Positions 32,694 to 44,932 of a stretch of 64,000 nt of DNA are shown in pieces. The notes beneath the pieces are model-generated. The model did not search any database. It was not told the origin of the DNA and was given only the letters and a program-made list of their open reading frames with translations. The translations under genes were made by a program, and so were the position numbers. This stretch comes from Rhipidocladum racemiflorum. Taxonomy: Eukaryota > Streptophyta > Magnoliopsida > Poales > Poaceae. The stretch spans positions 11,415,001 through 11,479,000 of the forward strand of contig CM070572.1 in the NCBI GenBank assembly GCA_036346355.1, in the 5' to 3' direction. Numbering within the stretch: the first letter of the stretch is position 1; each line of letters starts with the position of its first letter.

Positions 32694-32988
32694 CCCTGTT
32701 TGTTTGGGTTTTTTCATATGCTTAAAAGCCAAAGTTAAAATAAATTTGTAGCTTTTTTATCTAATTTTTTTTTTCAAAAGTCATAGCCTTCGTATAATTA
32801 AAAACCAAAAACCCACCGGAGATATGCTTTTTTAATTTATTGAGGGTTGGTTTTGAATTAATGCCGCTTAAGTTAGTTAAAAATACTCACCTCTACTATA
32901 TATAAAAACCGATAGTTTTTAAACAGTTTAAACCCGAAAGCTAACTTTAAACTATAAAAAGAAAACTCTAAGTCTAAACAAACAAGAC
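32694..32988. mobile_element. MITE-like inverted-repeat element
   Basis: Ends CCCTGTTTGTTTGGG and, on the complement of the right side, GTCTTGTTTGTTTAG are inverted versions of one another, about 295 bp apart around AT-rich DNA. Flanking duplications were not resolved. Confidence 0.45.
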
Positions 32989-33401
32989 TTCATTCGATGC
33001 AATATTATACGAGAAGGGACTTCGTTCGATGGATGTCTCTGGTGAGGTTTCAGCAAGTATCGGAATTACGGGAGAAAAAAAACAAGATATATAAATCATA
33101 TTGGCATGGCATGTTCTCTTTCTAAAGTTCTGCCCAGTTTCTTGTGCGAGAAAGATAGAGAGTGAGGTTTCTTGGTGGGAGATCTTTTGGTTGGTTCTTC
33201 AAGAACAAGTTCTGGTTTATCACTGGGATATTTTATCTGAGGTTTATTCGATGAATTAAGCAGAAACGAGAAGATGAGCACTGGGCGAGAGACAGGAGCC
33301 TGAGGAGAAAGCTATAGGACGGAATCTGCTTAATCAAAATTGCCGTTCACCCCTAATTTATTATCCAATTAACAGGGCCCGTGGCATAGTATGGCGGGAG
33401 A

Positions 33402-33550
33402 TTTGCTGATTTGCCTAAAGTTGATCGACTTTGATGATTTGCCCTGCGATATCTTACTAACATGTGATCTCAGGACCCGCATGTCAGTGAGATATTGTAA
33501 GGCAAATTATCAAAGACCGACTAACTTCGGGGCAAATCATCCATTTTTCC
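33402..33550. mobile_element. Short MITE-like inverted repeat
   Basis: Left 'GATTTGCC...GATTTGCCCTGCGATATC' and right 'GATATTGTAAGGCAAATTAT...GGGGCAAATC' form arms of about 60 bp. A truncated relative with the same 'ATTGATCATTTGCC' motifs lies at 34357-34430 inside intron 4 of the PRPP synthetase gene. Confidence 0.5.
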
Positions 33551-33649
33551 TAGTCTGATAGGGTGTTACAGTTATTTGTTTTGCCGGAGCTGGAAATGAA
33601 CTCTTCTTACATTAGGCAAAACGGGAGCAACCCACCTCCCAGTGCAAGT

Positions 33650-35563
33650 TCATATCTGAAGAGCATCAGCAATCGAGCCAGCAAGGCTTAACACCTCAAA
33701 TGGAGGACGCTGGCCGATGGCTTTCACTGTTTGAGGGCAGGAGTCCGTGATCCAGAAGTAAGCAAACTGGTCGCCCGGTCCAGCTGTGAGGGAGAAAAAC
33801 AATGAGCAACTAGAACTTTGAATAGCTGGAAAATTGGGAACGAGGAGAAGCCACCAATTACCAGAATTAGTCGGCATGAAGCGTTCATACGATTGCTTGG
33901 GGAACACAGCATGAGTTACATAGGCGCTAACTTTTGCGGCACCATGAGCAGCCAGAACTTTCTGCAAAACACAATGGGATAAAACAGAAATATTCATGAG
34001 AAAAGCGACGAAAAGCAGCATATGGGTGAGAAGTCCATGAATTGCAATATTGCATCATCATTAACACTTGACATATGTCAATTCATTTGTGTGAGCAAAT
34101 ACCAAGTCGCCGCACAGAGTGGAAAATTCACATGTCACTGACTCTTGTTAGGATCAGGTTTGCCAAGGGAATCCAACTAATGTTTCTTCCCATTTTACAG
34201 GACTTTAGCCTGCTGGCAATACTGTCAAAAGTGAATGCAGATCGAATGTACGTTGTGGAAGGCATTACATTTTTGTTTTTGGTCGGACAAACCAGAAAAC
34301 AAATGATGGAACAAAATTGTATCCCTCTTCCATCGCAATAGAATGGCAGGGGGGAGAATTGATCATTTGCCCCGTTTTAGTTGATGCAATTGATCATTTG
34401 CCACATATATCTTACCGATATGTGGCCCTATGGCTCGCATATCATGATAAAGCAATAAAAAGGCAATTGTGCAATATGTTAATACCTGGCATTCTCTAAG
34501 AGTTCCCCCGGATTGCACTAAATCATCAACAATAACAACATGCTGCCCTTTGGGATTCCCTTCCTTAATTCGAACTATCCTCTTGTCACCTTCACGAACC
34601 TTTGCACAGACAACCTATATAATCAAACATCTCACCATGAAAACTTGAAGTCTTTCAACCGAAAAAACCTAAACTTGGGCAATTCCAAAACCACATGCAC
34701 AGTCCCCCTCTTTGTAACACAAACTAAAAGGAACTTGAGTTAAACATATCCAATCATTCAAACAGAACACGCTGACCATTGGAAAGTGGAGCAATTGCTT
34801 GTGGAACCGCTTCCACGCCCCATCATCCGGAAAGGCAATGGTGATCTGCGCCAACACACAAGGAGTCATACAGAGCACCAGCAATACGGATTCACTACAC
34901 AACAGTAGAAATGAAGAGGGCATCGGCTGCTGCTACGCACATTGTCTGCGTCGGGGAGCTGGCGGAGGCGCTGCAGCAGGAGCGGTATCCCGGTCTCGAA
35001 GCATGGTAGGACGTCGTCGCCGAAGTAGAACCTCTCCTGGAGCGCGTGGATGTCGTAGATGACGACGCTGGTCGGCCCGCCCCGGGACTTGGGGATCATG
35101 GAGAGGATTCGCGCGAGCGTGAAGGCGGTGGCGACGTCGCCCTCCTCCTCGACGCGCTCGAAGGAGCCCGTGGGGAAGAAGGGCAGCACGAGCGTGAAGG
35201 AGGCGATGAAGAGCTTGGGCAGCGCGAAGATGACGGAGATCTGCTCGAAGATGACCGCAGGCGAGCTGAACGACGCCAGGAACGCGACGTGCTGCCCCCG
35301 GATGTCGTGGGCGTTGTTGATGAACAGGTTCGGGAACCCGTCGTCGAAGCTCCTGGTGGTGTCACGGGGTTGGGGGAATCAGACGGCGTCGCAAAATCGG
35401 CGAAGCGAGAGGAGGAGGACAGGGCACCGTACCTCCAGTTGATGGACTGGAGCTGGATGGCGTCGGAGCTGGCGGCGACCTTGAGGGCGAGCTCCTCACA
35501 CTCGGAGCAGTAGAACAGGTTTATCTGCTTCTTCGCCTTCTGCTGCTTCGCGGCAACCTCCAT
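33650..35563 (-). CDS. Ribose-phosphate pyrophosphokinase 4-like (PRPP synthetase)
   Basis: Six exons (35563-35433, 35352-34941, 34845-34777, 34614-34486, 33961-33862, 33783-33650; all GT-AG) give 324 residues. The protein follows plant PRS4 closely: 'LFYCSECEELA' near the start, 'INNAHDIRGQHVAFLASFSSP', 'VIYDIHALQERFYF', 'AFPDDGAWKRFH', the PRPP-binding loop 'VVIVDDLVQSGGT' (residues 230-242), 'FAYFWITDSCPQT', and the C-terminus ending 'LAGSIADALQI'. It makes PRPP from ribose 5-phosphate and ATP for nucleotide, histidine and tryptophan synthesis. PRS4-type enzymes are phosphate-independent and cytosolic, lacking a transit peptide. The start at 35563 gives a normal length. The same frame is open back to an ATG at 35701, so a longer N-terminus is possible. 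No defect was seen. Confidence 0.93.
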
Positions 35564-35789
35564 CTCGTCCCGGCGGGCGGCAGCGGCGGTCACGGGGAGC
35601 GACCGGGTCGGCGCGAGGAGAACCCAAAAAAGAATGGCGTGGGAGGAGGCGAGCGCTGTTCTGACGGGAAAGGTGTCGGCTTTATCGAGAAGGCAAAGCA
35701 AGCAGGTCCACTGCGAATATTGATTTCCCTTGCTGCGAATTTTGGACGACCGAGTTTTATAATTCCAACGAAATTAAAAAAATTAATTT

Positions 35790-36660
35790 TTTTTGAAGTG
35801 CTACACTAACCTATAATCTCGCCGAGATCTCGGTATATTTGACCAAAATCTCGATGTTTTTTATCGAAATTTAATCAAAACTTGATCGAATTGGATCGGA
35901 TATTGATCGAATTGTATTCTTCACGTCATTTCCCCTGTGGGATAGTCGGTAGATCATCCAGTTAACCTATGCACGTTAATTCTTGCGGTCATTAATTAAG
36001 TACCTCGGTTGTCAGAATTTTTAAAAAGTTCTCAAGCGTGATCATCATCTAAAAATTTTATGAGAATATTATTGATACATCAGAACGATCCAAATAAAAT
36101 TTCAAAACTTTCTAACATTGTTTGAATTATTTTTCATTCAGTTGAAATTTGTTGATCGGTTTTCAGTAGCACTTTTCGAATTTTTGAAAATTCTTTAAGA
36201 TTGATCATCATCTGAAAATTTTATGGTAATATTATAGATGTGTTATAACCATCCAAAAAAATTTCAAAAGTTTTTAACTTGGTTTGTAATATTTTCCATT
36301 CGGTTGAAATTTGTCTGTCAGCCTTTTATCAAGACAATAACACTGTTAGATTTTAAAAAAAAATTCTCAGGTTTGATCATCATCTAAAATTTTTATGGGA
36401 ACATTAGTTTTATGTCAGGATTATCCAAAAAAAATTTAAAAATTTTGGACGTCGTTTGAACCATTTTTCGTTCAGTTGAAATTTAACGAGATTTCGGCAA
36501 TTTCGACCGAAATTTTGTTTTTTAGACCGAAATCTCAAAAATCTCAGTTAAAAAAATGTTGGATTTGAATTTCGCTTTTTAGATTTTATTCAAATTTTAT
36601 CTGAAATAACGAGATTTTCTCGAGATTTCGGATTTCGATGGGCGACGAAATTTGAACTCT
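35790..36660. repeat. Three degenerate 160-bp tandem repeats with flanking inverted motifs
   Basis: Units start near 36025, 36188 and 36350, each with 'TTCTYAAGNNTGATCATCATCT', an AT-rich middle and 'CATTCAGTTGAAATTTG'. Before and after them lie 'CGAGATNTCGG' and 'CCAAAATCTCG/CGAAATTTCGACCG' type motifs in opposite orientation, as in some rice DNA transposons. No coding potential. Confidence 0.7.
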
Positions 36661-36814
36661 AAACAGATCTTGGAACCCTGCCCAGCCGCACCGTGATGTG
36701 AATACGTGCAGGTCCTTGGTAGGTACGATTGGCTTTAAGGCTAGGCGAGCAAATTGGGGAAGAAGATAGCGAATACTACGATTTTTTTTAGACAATTGCT
36801 TTGAGGAAGACGGC

Positions 36815-36904
36815 ATGGATCGCGCCGCCGCCAAGACGGCGACCATCGTGAAGCGCGCCACCACGCCGTCGTGTCAGTTGCGAGACGTCTCGATCTCATC
36901 CAAG
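36815..36904 (+). other. Orphan first-exon candidate
   Basis: An ATG opens a 30-residue frame ('MDRAAAKTATIVKRATTPSC', continuing 'QLRDVSISSK') that ends exactly at a strong donor AAG|GTAAGC. The segment is GC-rich in AT-rich surroundings, as first exons of grass genes often are. I found no compatible downstream exon on the plus strand before 45 kb, so it may be a severed exon 1 or a captured piece. Confidence 0.35.
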
Positions 36905-37261
36905 GTAAGCCTGAACTTGCTGGTTGTTTCAGTAAACGGTGCCTTCAAATATTTTAGAAATTGGTATTTCCAATGAAAGAAAAAAGAAAAGGATACGAGT
37001 CACGTAGCAGAAGAGCAGTGCGTCCGGGTAGGCCGTCTAGGCGCTCTACCTCGGCCTGTCATGACGATTTGGCCCTAATCGCCGAGCTAGACCAGGCTGT
37101 CTAAGCAGTCGCGAGCAGGATTCACTTTATTTTATTTTTTTTTGAAATCACACGATTTTCAATTTTAGATTATCGTAAAAATCACTCAAAATTTACACGA
37201 AAATCGTTGAAAATCACATGATTTTGAAATCCAAAATTTAAAAAAAAATCCGATTTTGACC

Positions 37262-37460
37262 GGCCAGTTGAATGTTTCTCAGAATCGATTTTTTAATCGA
37301 TTTTCTCTTCATTTTCACCGATTTTCTCCTGATTTTCACCAATTTTCTCCCAATTTTTCAACGACCAGTTGAATGTTTCTCACTGCCGATTTTTGAGCGA
37401 TTTTCTCTCGATTTGCACCGATTTTTTTTCTCAATTTTCACCGATTTATCGGCGGATTTT
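37262..37460. repeat. Degenerate 100-bp tandem duplication
   Basis: 'CCAGTTGAATGTTTCTCA' occurs at 37264 and 37362. Each copy is followed by repeated 'CGATTTTCTC..TTTTCACCGATTTT' units. AT-rich and non-coding. Confidence 0.7.
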
Positions 37461-38200
37461 AAATGTCTTACCACTCCGATAAGCCTGAAAATAACGATTT
37501 TAGCTGATATTATGAACCCTAGTAGCAAGCAGTGCCTTTTTTCAAATTTCAACTTTCAAGTATAGCAGCGAAAATGGCTCTCCTCTTTAGTTTACCTAGT
37601 TCTGAAAATGGATGTGCCTTTTTTTTTTCTGCCACAACTAGCCAACAAGCCCACACGGTTGGATGGATAATTCCTCCCTAATTAATAGTTAAGAGTTTTT
37701 TCCTCCACAATTTTCAATTTCTTTCTCATTAATGTTTAGTGTTTGTTCTTAGTTGATTTATTTTCCAACTTAGGTATACGTATGCCTTGTATATACTATT
37801 CTTATTAAAAGCCCTGTAGATGGTATCCCTTTACCAATATGTTCCTCAAAATATGCCATGGAGCATGGGTAATATATCTCAACTGTTACAATTGGACTGT
37901 ACCATACAATAAAAAGATCATTTTCCTTCTCTCCAACCAACATGGGATTTTTTCCCCTTTTTGCATAACTCATGGGAGGATTTCTAGGATTTTTCCTCTC
38001 CAATTGATATGGTGCCTCCAATCTCACCAGTTGTTTTTGTATATTAAGATAAGCTAGTAATCTGGCAATTACAATACGTTCTACATAGCAGGTGGATGAA
38101 CGTTTAGTGAAACAAACTACATATAACTGATAGAAGAGTACCTGATTTAACTTCATGCATCAACCGCAACCATTTATTGGTGAACAATGCAAAAGAAGTA

Positions 38201-38344
38201 AGAGAGGTGCTTCTATGCTCTTCCTTTTTAAAGTTGCACAAATATTAAAGCATGAATGAAGGGTAGATAAGGATTACTTACCCCTTCGTTTGTTTCAAGA
38301 TTTGTGCAACTTGTATTAGGAGGAAGAGCATAGAAGCACCTCTC
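38201..38344. other. Short perfect-stem hairpin
   Basis: AGAGGTGCTTCTATGCTCTTCC at 38203-38224 is exactly complementary to 38321-38342. Pairing continues through 'AAGTTGCACAAAT' (38231-38243) with small bulges, giving arms of about 46 bases around a loop of about 52. Size and pairing are in the range of a plant miRNA precursor or a tiny foldback transposon. It lies directly at the broken 3' end of the TRAPPC11-like fragment. Confidence 0.6.
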
Positions 38345-39814
38345 AAGAAGTAAACTGAATAACTTGGTCATGAGCATGTGAATTCAACGCAGAAGAATCT
38401 TCCTGTGCACTAACCATAACAAAGTTACAATCAGATTGGTTGAACTGAACCTCCAACTGATCAATCACAACAGGAGAAGGAAGATGAGGCAACACTGACA
38501 CACTGACAAGCAGAGGCGAACCAGGTTTTACTGATTGATCATGAAAGGCAACAGATGCAACAAGCACAATTCTTAGTGGACTTATTTGATCAATATCAAG
38601 GTTGGTAGATTCTTCCATCAATTCAAGATTTAATCCATCATCACTAACTTCTGGTGTCTGTTTTCTTTCCAAAATATTAATAACTTCACGCTGTATGTCC
38701 TCTCTCCTGGAAATGGTAGGAGAACCTGCTGGCCCATCCTTAATTTTATTTTCAGAGTATCCCTGTTCACTGCCAGAAAATAATGGTAATGCAGCCATCT
38801 CTAGTGAATAACTGATAAAATCCTTCAGAGAATTAAGTTTCCTTGAGCACTCTCTCAGGTAACCCAGGTTCTCCCAATGCAAAGTACTCCAACCCTCTTG
38901 ACGGTATAGACCAGCAACACCATCGAAAAGTTGCTTTGCGTTACTAAAATCCGGAGCTGCGTAATATTCTAGAGCCATTCCACCACTACAGGCATAAGCC
39001 GTTCTTGTAGCACCTAAGCTCTGGAAAGATTCATAAGCTTTTTGAATAATGCAATTATCTCGTAAGAATCTTGAAACCTTTCAGCTTCTGACAAAGCATA
39101 GATGGTGTATTCAGTATCAGAGAGGCCGCAACCACGGTTTGAGGTATAAGTATTCATATAAAAGTTGTGTTATAATTTAAGAATAAGCATCAAGAAACTT
39201 ACGGAAGTACAGCAATTTTATCTCCTTGTTCAAACAACCGCACACATTGGCCAACGTACACAGAAGGTATTACTGACTCGGGTATTCTATTAACTCCTGT
39301 GGTAAGGTTTACCCTTGACGAAAAAGTACTCTAAGGCATACCTCCTCTCTCTCAGGTAACTTTCCGCTAACTGTCAGAAGGGAAGGTATGATAAATTAAT
39401 TACTAGTGTGATCAAGTAAAAGAAATGGAGTGGCTCTCTGTTGCAGTGCTGAATAGAGATTTAGGACCTGATCTGATAGTAGTAAGCAGGCTGAAATTCC
39501 CACTCAGTCAATGCATTGTCAGCAGTACCAAACCAAGGAGATAGTGTATCTGGAACAGTTGTGGATGTTGTTTCTATGAGCTCACCAATGACAAGGAACT
39601 GCTTGCTAAACCATCCCCAATGAAGAAAAACAACTTCTGGTGATCCAACAACACGCTCATAACTTCTAATATGCTTACGGAACCATTTGATTGCTTCTAC
39701 AACTTTCCCACCATGAAGTAGCAATGTTGATACCTTAAAGTGAAATTGCTCAGCAGCTGCCTTTATCTCCACTAGGCGTTGGGTTGTAGGCAACCTTGTT
39801 GAAGTCCCAATCAT
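38343..39814 (-). pseudogene. TRAPPC11-like (foie gras domain) gene fragment
   Basis: Minus-strand exons match the middle of plant trafficking protein particle complex subunit 11: 39814-39467 ('FKVSTLLLHGGKVVEAIKWF', 'SYERVVGSPEVVFLHWGWFS', 'LTEWEFQPAYYYQ'), about 39374-39310 ('LAESYLRERRYALEY'), about 39300-39200 ('SVIPSVYVGQCVRLFEQGDK'), and about 39125-38343 ('LSEAERFQDSYEII', 'LGYLRECSRKLNSLKDFISY', 'ISPLRIVLVASVAFHDQ', 'VIDQLEVQFNQSDCNFV'). The full family protein is about 1,180 residues and only some 400 are here. N- and C-terminal exons are absent and a one-base shift near 39055 breaks the frame. It is either a truncated duplicate or the remains of a gene cut by the repeat block at 39.84 kb. 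Confidence 0.82.
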
Positions 39815-39841
39815 CTAAATATGAGAACATTGCCAATGGAT

Positions 39842-42800
39842 TGTGGCGACCCGTATAATTAACCCTAGATAATGACTATAGTTTTGCCATTGATCTCGAT
39901 TTAATTACACTGATATGGGCATATTAACTAATAAATCATCGAGTAAGCCTGACGTTTTATCAGTTAATACAATATTTCAGAGTGTTGCAATAGAAACAAT
40001 AATTAGAGACCGGAATGGAAACTTCATTACCTTCCATTGCTACGCAGACTACACGTTCAATACTTTAATTATACTATATTACATGGATACTAACTACCCA
40101 AAAGCTGTCAATAGCTAATGCACTCCACTAGAGTCCATATCCCGATCAGATGTTTGCCCACCAGATCCAATATCTAGCAAATGGGGGATTATAAAGGGTG
40201 AGTACAAAGATGTACTCAACAAACGTTAATAATAAAATTCAATTTATATGAATTTTAGCTTCTGGAACACTCACTAGTTCCATTCCTTAATCCATACCTC
40301 AAAACCAAATACCAAAAATAGGTTTTATAAACAAAATCTTGATTTTCGATGTTTATTTGTAAAATTTCTACTAGCACTCGTATACAAGGCTCCATAGTCT
40401 CCAATCTAGGAGACAGACATGAATTCATGATTTTATACCGTGCGCAGGTTCTGTATCACTTTACCCATAGCGAACTCAACCGCAGTTGAGAACCCAGAAT
40501 ATTTATCACTACTTTAGCATTTAAATCTCCAATCCTGGCACCTTCTAGTTGTACTTTATACTGATTCGATGGCACTAGACCTGGGTTAGCCAGTTATACC
40601 TCATCACAAATCAGAGGTACTCATATCCCCTGACCACTTACCAGTTGTGCTACAACACAAATCAGTGGTACTAAGACATTAGGGTAGCTAGTTGATTTCA
40701 GTCACAAAAACCGGAGATACTCCTTCAATGGCTTTAAAATATAGAGCCCTGGTAACTCAACCTTAGTTGATTACCGAAGATAACATATACTGGTTATCAA
40801 AAGTGTACTTCACTGCGCATCCGACAAACCCAGTTTAACACATCTTACTTACCCAATGTAGAGATTAGACACCATCATAGGACAACCTTTTCTGGTTATT
40901 TCCCACACACTATGGTTGATACGATTTAATACGGCTCATTGCCTGAGTACATTGTTTTAACCTTATATCATATTCCTATGTAGAGGGCCCTGCTGACAAC
41001 ATCAAACATGGCACCCACTACCCACCATTTAACAACTCACCCCAACTTCATCTGTCAGTTGAGTCAAAATACCAATTCCAACTGCACTTACAGTTTATCC
41101 AACAATCGATTTAAATCTTAATTAAATAAGATTTTACATGCATCAGTGAATTCCGCAACCTTTGTAAAACCATTTCATAAATATCGACAAGGGAGTCTGT
41201 CTGGATTTTGGTGGAAATATACGTCCTCACACGGTTGCAGAAGATGATCTCTTGCCAGATTTAAATTAATCCCTGAAATTATACAATACTATAATTCAGA
41301 TAGCTAATAGGTTTTCACATGTTTCAGGTGTCCAACCTTTTCTTTAAGTTCTATTAAATTATTGTATGTTTACCGCATATTTCATTTTGAGGTGCTTTAA
41401 ATTGACGTATTTTAACTGGACGTATTTTAGTTTGGAATAATTTGACTTATTACATTTTAGTTTGACGCCCTTTCGATCTGGATTATACTTTGGCCTAGGT
41501 AGGATTTAACTGTTTCAATCAATATGAAAATTACTAAAATTATTTAGTCCTTATTTTCTTTTTCTGATCGAGTTCATTTCCCTTTTACTCAGTTTATTTT
41601 GTTTCCTTAAATAAATAGAATATTACCAATTCAATTTATGGTTGCTATATGAAGTAATCCATGGAATTCGACTTTTCTCTTAATTATAGTAGGTTATAAT
41701 CATCTGCTTCGCTTTATTTTCTCGATTATTAAGGTTTGATCACAAGCTTACTCGATCCATCGTGGTATGCATTTATTTAATTGAAAAGAGATTGTTAGTA
41801 TAATTTACTTTTTGTGTGCGTACACCTCTTTACCCTATGTAAACTTTTAATCATAATATTGTGGTTATGATCTGGATGTCTTAATTTACCTCAGTTTATT
41901 AAGTTTTTAATCCTGTTGTTATCATCATTGTTATTAGTGCTATTTCTTATTTATTATTATTATCATTATTTTATTATCTTCTTTCCTTTCTTTTCCTCAA
42001 TTGGTCGATCCTTAGCTTTTCTGACTTGATTCAAATTGATCGGTGTATGCTATTTACTTAAATTTGGTAAATACTAATTTGTCATATTTTGACTTGACAT
42101 AAGTTAATTATGTACATTTTAACTCGCAACACTTTAAACTCGCGTATTTTAGTTTGGTTCATGCTTTGACCTAGGCATGGCTTAACCATTTCAATCACTA
42201 TGATGATTGATGGTAGTCTCTAATTTATTATTTAATCACTGGCTTATATTAGCATTTAACCTGGTTTTTGCTAAATGCATATAGTATATATATATGTGAA
42301 TGGATCTGTGTTACAAATTAATTTGACCAAATTTGATTAGTCATTTAAAGTATTATTTTTCCTAGTTGGCTTATTATGGTGACTGGTAACATTATTTACT
42401 TTATTTGCCCGATCGCAGATCAACGGTTCGATTATAATTAATTCCTGGAATTACATGAATGCCATATATTAGTGGTTGATAAGTTTTTACACATTTTAAA
42501 GTGTCCAGTTCTTTTCTCTTTTTATTTTATGACTTATAAATTTACATTGCATTTTCTGGACTTTTTATCATTTTCTTTCTCCACGCTTTTAGCTAATTAA
42601 TCGACCGACTGAATTAGTTGATTTAATAGATTTTTAATTGATTCATCTTTAACATGAATTGTTCGCGTGAACAAATTGGTTCATAATTCTCTTAATTTAA
42701 CCAAAAATATATTTTCTTGTTTTTCTCTTTTCTTTTCTCTTCTTTTATTTTCTTTTAATTCATTTAATTAACATCATTTTCATGAGATTATTAGCGTCGG

Positions 42801-44932
42801 AGTTAAGCTATTATTATTATACGGTAGTTGTGTTATTGTTGTTATTATTTGCATCTGGATGGGCATATAAGAAATTACAAAATTTCAATCTTTCCCAATT
42901 TCCTATTTCCCCCTATTTTTCTTCTTCTTTTCCTCTTTTCTCTCCCTTTTCTTTTTCTTCCCCATTTCTTTTCTTCTTCACCGACCAACCTTATCCACTC
43001 CTCTCTTCATTTCGATCTCCCTGGCGCCTCCCCCGATCCGCCGACCTACTTCGTCGGCCCCACCGCCGATCTTCTCCGTTGGCACTGCCCCGCCGGTCTC
43101 CCCCACAGATGTCGCAACGCCGACCTTCCCCCGCCTGGGCCGTGTCGGCCTGGTGCTGCTGCCACTGGTCTAACCTCCAGTCGCCGTTGTGCTAGCCTTC
43201 GGCCCGGCCGCCGTCGGCCTCCTCTCCCTTGCCACACGCGCTTCTGGACCTTGCCTCCACGCCGGCCCATCGCCTCCCCGCTCGGTATGCGCCCCAAGAG
43301 CCCTCCGCGCTACTGGCCTATAGCCGTCGCCTCTCTGAGCCGTGCTCGGTTCGGCTGACCACCCCTATGCCGACTCCTCTGCTCCAGCTAGGGTTTGTAA
43401 ACCCTAGCCTTTACCTCCCCTTTTATTGCCAACCTCCTCTCTCTTCTCTCTATTCAAGTTCTTACTGAATGCATGATTAATCTAGTCAATTGCTTGATCT
43501 AATGATGTTGAATGGTATAATTGGTATATGATGATTTTTATCATTGATGCTCGGGTTGGACGGCGCCACGACGATGCCCATAATCCATGGTGTGCCGGGG
43601 AGCATTTATGGGTTATTGGAAACGCACGGCGCAACCCCCGCTACGTCGATGAACTGAGACCACTAAATTTCTCTACAGTCTTTAGCTTCTAGTTGATTTT
43701 TGCTAGCTCTACTTCTATGTTGGTATTCCTGCTGTTGATCAAGCATGTGGTTTACCTGGGATGTGATGAATAGAAAGTGGTGCTGATGATGAATGGTTTG
43801 TGTTGGTGATGATGATGATGCAGAGGCGTTGTTTGTGCCTCTCCTTGCTCCTTTGGACCTTCTGGCTCCCTAACTCCTTAGGGTTTGGGTGTTCCTTCTT
43901 GGTCTTGTGCCTTGGGTGCTCTTGTGTTCTCCTAGCTCTTGGTACTTGGTGCTTCTGATTTTGTGCGTATGCTTTGGTGATTACCTGACTTTGTGCTTGT
44001 GGTTGGTATGGTGGTTGGGGTTTGTGTGGATTGCCTTTAGGAGCTTTGCTCCTGGAGCTTGTGCTTGATGCTACTCCTAGTGCTTGAGGTTGTCTTTGTG
44101 CTGGGAGGTTTGTGTGTTGGTTCACTTGAGGCTTGTGATGCGGCTTGGCTTGTGTTTGCTTTGGCTAAGGATGGCTTTCTTATGAGCTAAGGCTCAAAAC
44201 TGGAGGATGGCTTCGGTAGGAGTTATCCTCATGCACAGTGATTCAAACTTATCCTATTTACCGTAGAGTTTTACTCTTTTACGCGGGAAATTCACTTTTC
44301 TACCGCGCGATATTTTAAAATACGCGTGCCTACGAATTTAATTAACAGGTTTGTATAATTGCCGAGTGATGAACCCTATATTCGTGAGAGGTGCTGATTT
44401 GGCTTCGGACGAATCTGGTTTATCAGTAACGATACCAAATCATATGGGTCCAATGGCAATTCTAATTCTTAATCCCTTTACTTAATTTAATGCGTTGCTT
44501 TTATTCTTATGTGCATGCAACTAAAATGCATGAATTATAAATGAAGATTAGAAGATCACCGGTGTTTGTAATTTATATTCTTGTAATTTTCATCTTTGGA
44601 ATGTAATTATTCATTTATGTATTTTACGATCAAAATTTGTAATTAAGTGTTTGCGTGTTATAATTTAATTCATATCGCTCCATTTGTAATAGTTATGTTG
44701 TAATATTAATTCTTTCCTGATTAGTTTGATTTAATTATATAGTTTATTTTATTTTAATGATCTCATTTGCAATTAGTTATTTATGAAATTCGTGATCTGA
44801 AATGCAATAATTTATTGAATTTTTATTAGTTTAATTCAGTTCGATTCGGTTTTTCGGTTTCGGTTAAAAATTGCCAATTGTAGGACTAGAAACAATGACG
44901 GGCCTAGCCCACGAAGAAATGAGGCTGTGACA
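39842..44932. mobile_element. Large LTR-like repeat block
   Basis: The 5-kb block begins TGTGGCGACCCGTATAATTAACCCTAG and ends GAGGCTGTGACA, a TG...CA layout resembling long grass LTRs. A pyrimidine-rich, leader-like stretch (42880-43470) follows a promoter-like AT-rich zone. No gag or pol was found. Inside, sequence near 41265-41530 recurs in degraded form near 42105-42530, so the block contains an old internal duplication. No 5-bp flanking duplication could be confirmed, so solo LTR is an inference. Open frames at 42782-43468 and 43739-44125 are low-complexity. Confidence 0.4.

Noticed and set aside
43739..44125. Minus-strand frame of 128 codons rich in Gln, Pro and Lys
   Set aside because: It is low-complexity, inside an LTR-like block, without homology or splice context.
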